From contig NZ_BPQO01000019.1 of the NCBI RefSeq assembly GCF_022179285.1, forward strand, positions 61,070 through 125,069: a stretch of 64,000 nucleotides of DNA, given 5' to 3'. A program made the translations under genes and the position numbers. The stretch comes from Methylobacterium hispanicum. Its GTDB lineage: Bacteria > Pseudomonadota > Alphaproteobacteria > Rhizobiales > Beijerinckiaceae. Positions 60,275 through 64,000 of the stretch are shown here, piece after piece (position 1 is the first letter of the stretch; each line of letters starts with the position of its first letter). The notes below the pieces were generated by a model. That model was not told where the DNA came from. It saw only the letters and a program-made list of their open reading frames with translations, and ran no database searches.

Positions 60275-60497
60275 GGGCGGCCTCCATGGGGACGACAACC
60301 GTCTCCAGTCCGAGGCCAGCGAGGATGCGCCGGCCCGGCGGGCGCCGGCGGGCGCGCACGTCAATGAGATACGCCGGGGACACCCCCAGCGAGCGGGCGG
60401 CCGCGCTGGCCGACCCAGCGGCCTCCACGCGGTCCCGGAGCAGGTCGAGGACCTCCTCGCGGGATACTTTGGCAATCGGTCCCATCGAAGTTATCAT
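60267..60497 (-). CDS. HTH protein, candidate island repressor/Cro
   Basis: 76 residues from ATG 60497, 72 from ATG 60485; neither has an ideal ribosome site. The HTH is AGSASAAARSLGVSPAYLIDVRARRRPPGRRILAGLGLETV, resembling YdaS/Cro-type phage regulators in which the second helix reads GVSPAYLIDV. It is the first gene of the minus-strand operon, facing the divergent plus-strand unit across a region with strong inverted repeats, which suits a switch regulator. Confidence 0.72.
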   Translation of the reverse strand: MITSMGPIAKVSREEVLDLLRDRVEAAGSASAAARSLGVSPAYLIDVRARRRPPGRRILAGLGLETVVVPMEAARA

Positions 60498-60537
60498 TTC
60501 CTCAGTAGTTGACCGCAAGGCGCTATTGCGACTCCCG

Positions 60538-60711
60538 TTGGCAACGATGGTATGAAAGTCGCGGCCTAGTGCAAGAGGAAATCGACACATGGAGGTTTGT
60601 TGCATTTCGCAACAAACCTCGGATGCCAATCCTTCGACTTTCGAAGCAATTTGGCCGTCGACAAAAGCTTGCGAATACTTGTCAAGCGGTCCACCTTACC
60701 CTCGTTGCCAA
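60538..60711. promoter_or_regulatory. divergent switch region: hairpin and inverted TTGGCAACG pair
   Basis: Between the HTH gene and the plus-strand operon. TTGGCAACG (60538-60546) and its exact complement CGTTGCCAA (60703-60711) are candidate operators about 165 bp apart. In the middle is a perfect 12-bp hairpin, GAGGTTTGTTGC-ATTTC-GCAACAAACCTC (60592-60620). The region is less GC-rich than the genes around it. I see no certain -35/-10 pair. Confidence 0.6.
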
Positions 60712-60714
60712 CTC

Positions 60715-61695
60715 GTGAAGGGTTTCGCCGTGCTCTCCCTCCTCATCCTCGCCATCGCCTTCGCCGGGGTCGTCCTCCCGGTTCTGGCCGCCGCCGTCGC
60801 CGCGTCCCGGGGCGCTCCCGACGCCGCCCCGGCGGCTCCCGCGCCCCTCGGGGCCGCCATACCGCTCGCCGGACTGGGTCTCACGTGGCGCCGCCTCCGC
60901 ACCGTCCGGACCGGCCGCGGCGAACGGGGCTTCTGGGTCGGCGACGGCGATCCGGCCCGGTACACGCGCGCCTTTCGACTGGCGAAGGGCCCCCTCTATG
61001 AAGCGGGCTATTCATGGGGCACCGCCGAGCGTTCGGGCGGGCAAGTCCAGCCCGTCTGCTGGGAAGACCCCTCGCAGGGCGACCAGGTCTCCCTCGACGC
61101 CATCACCGCGGCCGAGGCCGCCCTTGCCGCCGACGACGTCCGCATCGCCGAGGCCGAGACGCGCCGCGCCCGGGAAGCCGAGCTTGAAGCCCAGCTAAAC
61201 GGTGACGCCCGGCGTGCCGACATGGAGGCCCTGCAGCAGTCCCTCCGCGTGAAGGGATGGGCCTGGAGCCGGCGGAAGCGCGACGTCGCCGCCGCGCTGC
61301 TGGCGGAGAAGCCCGGCCCCGGCGGGGCGCCCCGAGCGGCGGCGGCCAAGCTGGCCCGCGAGATGGTCGCTGAGGTCGACGCGGCCATCGAAGCCGTCAA
61401 GGCCCGCGTCGCCTCCGACCAGTCGCACGCGGACTGGCTGGCTAAGGCCGAGGACGAGGACGTCCGCCGGGCGGTGCACTACGCGACGCAGATCCTCTCG
61501 GACCTGGACGGCGACATGGCGTCTATTGAGAACGGCGTCGGGTGGTCCAAGGCCCACTCGCACACGGGCCACGTCCTCGCCGCCCTGCCGGAGCTCAGCA
61601 TCATCGAGGCGACGCACGCCCTGGCCGCGGTGTGGCGCCATCGGCGCCAGGTCCGGCCGGAGTTCCTGCGCCGCATCTACGGGGAGCAGGCGTGA
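60715..61695 (+). CDS. island protein with N-terminal membrane helix
   Basis: 326 residues from GTG 60715. The N-terminal helix is KGFAVLSLLILAIAFAGVV, followed by an Ala/Pro linker. The rest is soluble: TVRTGRGERGFWVGDGDPARYTRAF, a charged helix of about 60 residues (AEAETRRAREAELEAQLNGDARRADM), and a C-terminal domain with HADWLAKAEDEDVRRAVHYATQIL. No known family. It is the first gene of the plus-strand unit and overlaps the next as TGATG. Confidence 0.65.
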   Translation: MKGFAVLSLLILAIAFAGVVLPVLAAAVAASRGAPDAAPAAPAPLGAAIPLAGLGLTWRRLRTVRTGRGERGFWVGDGDPARYTRAFRLAKGPLYEAGYSWGTAERSGGQVQPVCWEDPSQGDQVSLDAITAAEAALAADDVRIAEAETRRAREAELEAQLNGDARRADMEALQQSLRVKGWAWSRRKRDVAAALLAEKPGPGGAPRAAAAKLAREMVAEVDAAIEAVKARVASDQSHADWLAKAEDEDVRRAVHYATQILSDLDGDMASIENGVGWSKAHSHTGHVLAALPELSIIEATHALAAVWRHRRQVRPEFLRRIYGEQA

Positions 61696-62024
61696 TGGCC
61701 AAGCGCATCGAATCCCCCTGGCAGGGCGACCTCTTTACCGTGGACGCCCTGGTCTACACCGCGTCCCAGGATGCCCTCGACGCCGAGGCGACCGAGGCCC
61801 TGCGGGCGATCCTCGGGGCCAACCCCAAGCGGGCCTGGACGCTCTGGAACGCCCGCAGGGACAGATCCGGCGCCCTGCTCAATTCCGTCGACATCGAGGG
61901 GCAGCCCCGGCACGAACTCCGGATCACGGCGGTCGGTGGCCAGCGCCGTTACCAGTGGCTCGCCACGCGGATGGGTGAGCAGTTCGAGCTCGGTCCGGAG
62001 CACTACGCCCCGGGGGGCGCCTGA
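61695..62024 (+). CDS. small island protein
   Basis: 109 residues from ATG 61695, coupled to both neighbours by TGATG overlaps. It reads IESPWQGDLFTVDALVYTASQDALDAEATEALRAILGANP and later ITAVGGQRRYQWLATRMGEQFELGPEHY. It looks like a compact mixed alpha/beta protein of a phage element. No family recognised. Confidence 0.65.
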   Translation: MAKRIESPWQGDLFTVDALVYTASQDALDAEATEALRAILGANPKRAWTLWNARRDRSGALLNSVDIEGQPRHELRITAVGGQRRYQWLATRMGEQFELGPEHYAPGGA

Positions 62025-62528
62025 TGCTCGCCCATCTCGCCACCGCCATCGCCACCATCCTGGCCTGGGAGGTCGCCAGGCTTCTGCTTCGGGCTGCGCG
62101 TCCGATCCCAGACTACCGCGCCCGAGGTCGCCGATGCCCGCGCTGAGGCGGCCCTGCTCCTGCCCCCGGGGCCGCCCGGGGACGAGTGGGTCGTGTTCCG
62201 CTACGTTTCCCATGACGATGAGGAAGGCGTCGACGGCCTGTCGCCGGCGCGCCGGGCGTGCCTCCACTGACTGACGCCGGACGAGGTCGCGCTGCTCCGG
62301 CGGCGCATGCCGGAGCCGATCGCGCGCCACATTGACAGGCAGACGACGATCCGCGGCGTCCGCCACGTCGAGCCGCTCCAGCCCGTCCTGAAGCTGCGCA
62401 ATCTCGTCGAGCTTGCTAGCGGCGGAGGGGGCCACAGCGGCAGCGGTAAGCGCCGGAAATCCGGCGGACTCATCTCTTGCTGGGTTTGGCAGGGACGATC
62501 CGGATCTCCGGACAAAACTTCAGTGTGA
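62024..62528 (+). pseudogene. decayed island gene (frameshift plus internal stop)
   Basis: It opens at ATG 62024 with a membrane helix (LAHLATAIATILAWEVARLLL) and reaches a stop at 62144-62146 after 40 codons. Shifting frame near 62085 gives a continuous protein-like sequence: FGLRVRSQTTAPEVADARAEA, GDEWVVFRYVSHDDEEGVDGL and SPARRACLH, then a TGA at 62268-62270. The same frame continues with LTPDEVALLRRRMPEPIARHIDRQ and ends at 62528. Two lesions in one plausible coding track suggest a pseudogene. The intact first 40 codons could also be a small protein. Confidence 0.55.
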
Positions 62529-62963
62529 CCGCGACGGCGACTAGGCGATCAACTTTTTGTCCTTTCGAGCAAGTCTGCTGGAATAATCATATACGAAATA
62601 CAAAATTAACTACCCAATAAATTTGAGTCTTGACAGATGTCTGAGGCGGAGTGAAAATCGTGAATCTCGAGCAGCATGGCTTTCTCTGAAAGGTGAAGGT
62701 TCTGTGTATCTGCACAGATGAACCGCTGCTAGCGCTAAGCGCGACCATCGAGGCCGTACCGTGCCCTCGTGCGCACGGATAAGGGTTCCTGACCCGCACT
62801 ATAGTGATGTTTTGCGGGTCAGGAACCTATTCATCGAAAGAAAATCAATTTCGCGGGCGATATAGGAATTTTCTTACGAAATGCTGGCAAACATCAGCTT
62901 TCATTCGCAAGTTAATACAATCTCCGACGGATATTAGGGCCTATTGTCTCTTGAGCCCGTTGC
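62529..62963. other. AT-rich noncoding region with a strong hairpin
   Basis: About 435 bp, far lower in GC than the rest of the window, with no gene I can support. It contains TTGACA (62630-62635) with GAAAAT 17 bp later as a weak promoter, and at 62784-62827 a perfect inverted repeat: GGTTCCTGACCCGC, 16 bases including the palindrome ACTATAGT, then GCGGGTCAGGAACC. This could be an operator, a structured RNA or a mobile-element end. Confidence 0.55.
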
Positions 62964-63265
62964 GTGGATGAGCGTTTCTCCGTTTTGGCCATCGCCATCG
63001 CCGTCGCCGTCTCCTACGGATGCGTTTACGACCGGGGCGTCGCGGCCGAGCACGGTCAGACGCTCGCGGCGCGGGACGGCTGGAAGGCGCGGGCCATCTA
63101 GGCCGAGCGGTCGCGGCGGAAAACGAGGAGTCCGCCCTCGCGTTCGGACAGCAACTGTCCGAAAATGCGGACACCTTCGACCGGGCCGACGCGCAGGCCC
63201 GTGCCGACGCTGCCTGCGGGCGGAAGCAGCCTTTTACCGGTCAAGCTGATGGGGCTCTGCGCTAA
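62964..63265 (+). pseudogene. broken phage spanin-like membrane protein gene
   Basis: GTG 62964 starts ERFSVLAIAIAVAVSYGCVYD, a membrane helix, then VAAEHGQTLAARDGWKARAI and a TAG at about 63100-63102. In the next frame the coding continues AVAAENEESALAFGQQLSENADTFDRADAQARADAACGR and ends at 63263-63265. The two pieces together resemble small phage proteins with an N-terminal helix and periplasmic coiled coil, sometimes associated with lysis. The break is a single frameshift near 63100. It is convergent with, and overlaps by 32 bp, the phosphoesterase pseudogene. Confidence 0.65.
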
Positions 63266-63797
63266 ATTGTACGTTCTCGGCGAGCCTCACGCGGACATCG
63301 TCGAGCGTGACCGGGCGGAAGCCGAAGCAATCGACGCCGACGTCGGTGCTGGCGTCCGTGCCCGGCAGGCTGCCGTGGGAATGCCCATAGAGATGTAGGT
63401 CGCCGTAGTGCATGCGCGGCCAGACCCGGTGCGCGTAATGGCTCAGCCAGAGGCCCTGAGGCGCGCAGTCCGGGTCCTGGACGACCACACGGGTGACGTC
63501 GAGGATGCCGTCCCAGGGCAGGCGTGCGCCGATCTTGTCGTGGTTGCCCCGGACGAGGAAGCGGCGACGGCCACGAAGGCGGGAGAAGACGGACCGGGCG
63601 TAGTTCTCGCTGCAGCGGTAGCAGAAGTCTCCGAGGTGTCAGACGGTGTCGTCGAGGTGCGCGGCGGCGTTCCATCGCGCGATCAGCGTCTCGTCGTGCT
63701 CCTCGATGGAAGCGAACGGGCGTAGGATCGACATCCTCGGCGAGAGGATTGCGACGTGCCCAAAATGGGTATCGAAAACAAAGAGATGGCGTGACAC
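63234..63797 (-). pseudogene. calcineurin-like metallophosphoesterase with one nonsense codon
   Basis: From GTG 63797 the frame reads VFDTHFGHVAIL (D and H metal ligands), ASIEEHDETLIARWNAAAH, LDDTV, then TGA at 63639-63641, directly followed by HLGDFCYRCSENYARS, the GNHDK motif, SHYAHRVWPRMHYGDLHLYGHSHG and FGFRPVTLDDVRVRL up to TAA 63234-63236. Known phage relatives read DTVWHLGDF, so the TGA replaces a Trp codon: a single TGG-to-TGA change inactivates an otherwise complete 187-codon gene. All metal ligands are intact on both sides of the stop. Confidence 0.85.
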
Positions 63798-63894
63798 GTG
63801 AGCCTCGCGGATGGCGGAGGCTCGGCACGTGGCGGCGCTCCAGGGGTCAGTCGGTCTGGGGCTCGCGTAAGGGTTTCACGATGTCGTCTCCTAA

Positions 63895-64000
63895 GAGCCT
63901 GTTTGAGGTCCTCCGCCGGCCGTCCCCATCTGTCTCGTGTCACCAATACACGATCCGTCTGGCAGGACGGAGGAGAGAGCAGATGTGGACGGACCGGCAT
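63895..64000 (+). mobile_element. left end of an IS5-like insertion sequence (cut by window edge)
   Basis: GAGCCTGTTTGAGGTCCTC starts at 63895 and resembles the terminal repeat of IS5-family (IS427-like) elements. The four bases before it, CTAA (63891-63894), fit the YTAR target duplicated by that family. An ORF opens 88 bp inside. The right end lies beyond the window, so the duplication cannot be confirmed. The 97 bp between the phosphoesterase start and the IS show nothing else. Confidence 0.55.
63983..64000 (+). CDS. start of IS5-family transposase (only six codons visible)
   Basis: ATG 63983 with GGAGGA and GGAGAG 6 to 14 bases upstream. The visible residues are MWTDRH, which fits the MWTD start common in IS5-family transposases. 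Only the context and these codons support the call. Confidence 0.45.

Noticed and set aside
62587..62799. 70-codon minus-strand frame in the AT-rich gap
   Set aside because: Composition is random-like, with no ribosome site or domain, and it crosses the edge of the inverted repeat.
63639..63641. TGA in the phosphoesterase read as selenocysteine or Trp
   Set aside because: Relatives have Trp there, not Cys, and nothing suggests a recoded TGA. A nonsense mutation or sequencing error is simpler.
55559..64000. Right attachment site of the island
   Set aside because: I looked for a repeat of the tRNA 3' end and found none; short matches such as GGTTCCTG at 62784 are not convincing.
1..64000. CRISPR arrays, rRNA genes, toxin-antitoxin pairs or known defence systems
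   Set aside because: No regularly spaced repeats, rRNA signatures or recognised defence-gene motifs were seen. The HIRAN operon is the nearest candidate but has no proof.

Overview
The window looks like chromosomal DNA of a very GC-rich alphaproteobacterium, most likely Methylobacterium or a close relative in the Hyphomicrobiales. This rests on base composition and on a gene order I recognise from that group (serS-surE-pcm-LysM/LytM lipoprotein-yajC-secD-secF-Mth938-phytoene/squalene synthase, and rsmB divergent from an SdhAF4 assembly factor). No database search was possible, so the genus is an inference.

Layout. (1) 1-22.7 kb is housekeeping DNA: the Sec accessory block, protein repair and stress genes (pcm, surE), seryl- and threonyl-tRNA synthetases, rsmB, a DUF2336/transglycosylase pair, two flavoenzymes, and a MocR-type regulator divergent from a DMT-family exporter. 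Two copies of an imperfect palindromic repeat of about 175 bp sit between genes at 4.2 and 10.1 kb. (2) 22.9-44 kb is an exopolysaccharide locus: a Wzc-like co-polymerase/kinase, nucleotide-sugar enzymes (a GDP-mannose 3,5-epimerase-like protein, a UDP-glucuronate decarboxylase, a bifunctional mannose-1-P guanylyltransferase, a second epimerase and a fused oxidoreductase-SDR protein), three glycosyltransferases, a Wzx-like flippase, an O-antigen-ligase/polymerase-like protein, an OPX/ExoF-like export protein and the initiating polyprenyl phosphosugar transferase. Crp/Fnr and LuxR-type regulators lie within or beside it. (3) 44.5-55.4 kb carries an active-type M23 peptidase, an envelope-modification operon (OpgC, SGNH-like protein, second flippase, BioF2-type acetyltransferase), a hexapeptide acetyltransferase, ligA and an Sfp-type phosphopantetheinyl transferase. 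(4) From tRNA-Pro(CGG) at 55.5 kb to the window end is an integrated phage-like genomic island. It has a tyrosine integrase, an Xis-like gene, a tightly overlapped minus-strand operon (HIRAN-HTH protein, two paralogous small proteins, a larger unknown, a HTH repressor candidate), a divergent plus-strand operon, and then decayed phage genes and the left end of an IS5-like element.

How it works together. The polysaccharide genes supply GDP-mannose, probably GDP-L-galactose or -gulose, and UDP-xylose. They also provide priming, glycosyl transfer, flipping, polymerisation and export, so an envelope heteropolysaccharide containing mannose and xylose is a reasonable inference. The island shows a regulatory switch region with clear inverted repeats between its two divergent operons. 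It also has three exact copies of an 11-bp motif flanking int/xis that look like integrase arm sites. The right attachment site was not found, so the island probably extends past the window.

Most novel points: the MocA-SDR fusion, a plant-like GDP-mannose 3,5-epimerase in a bacterial EPS locus, the HIRAN-HTH protein in the island operon, the arm-site arrangement, and several precisely locatable gene-inactivating lesions at the island's right side.
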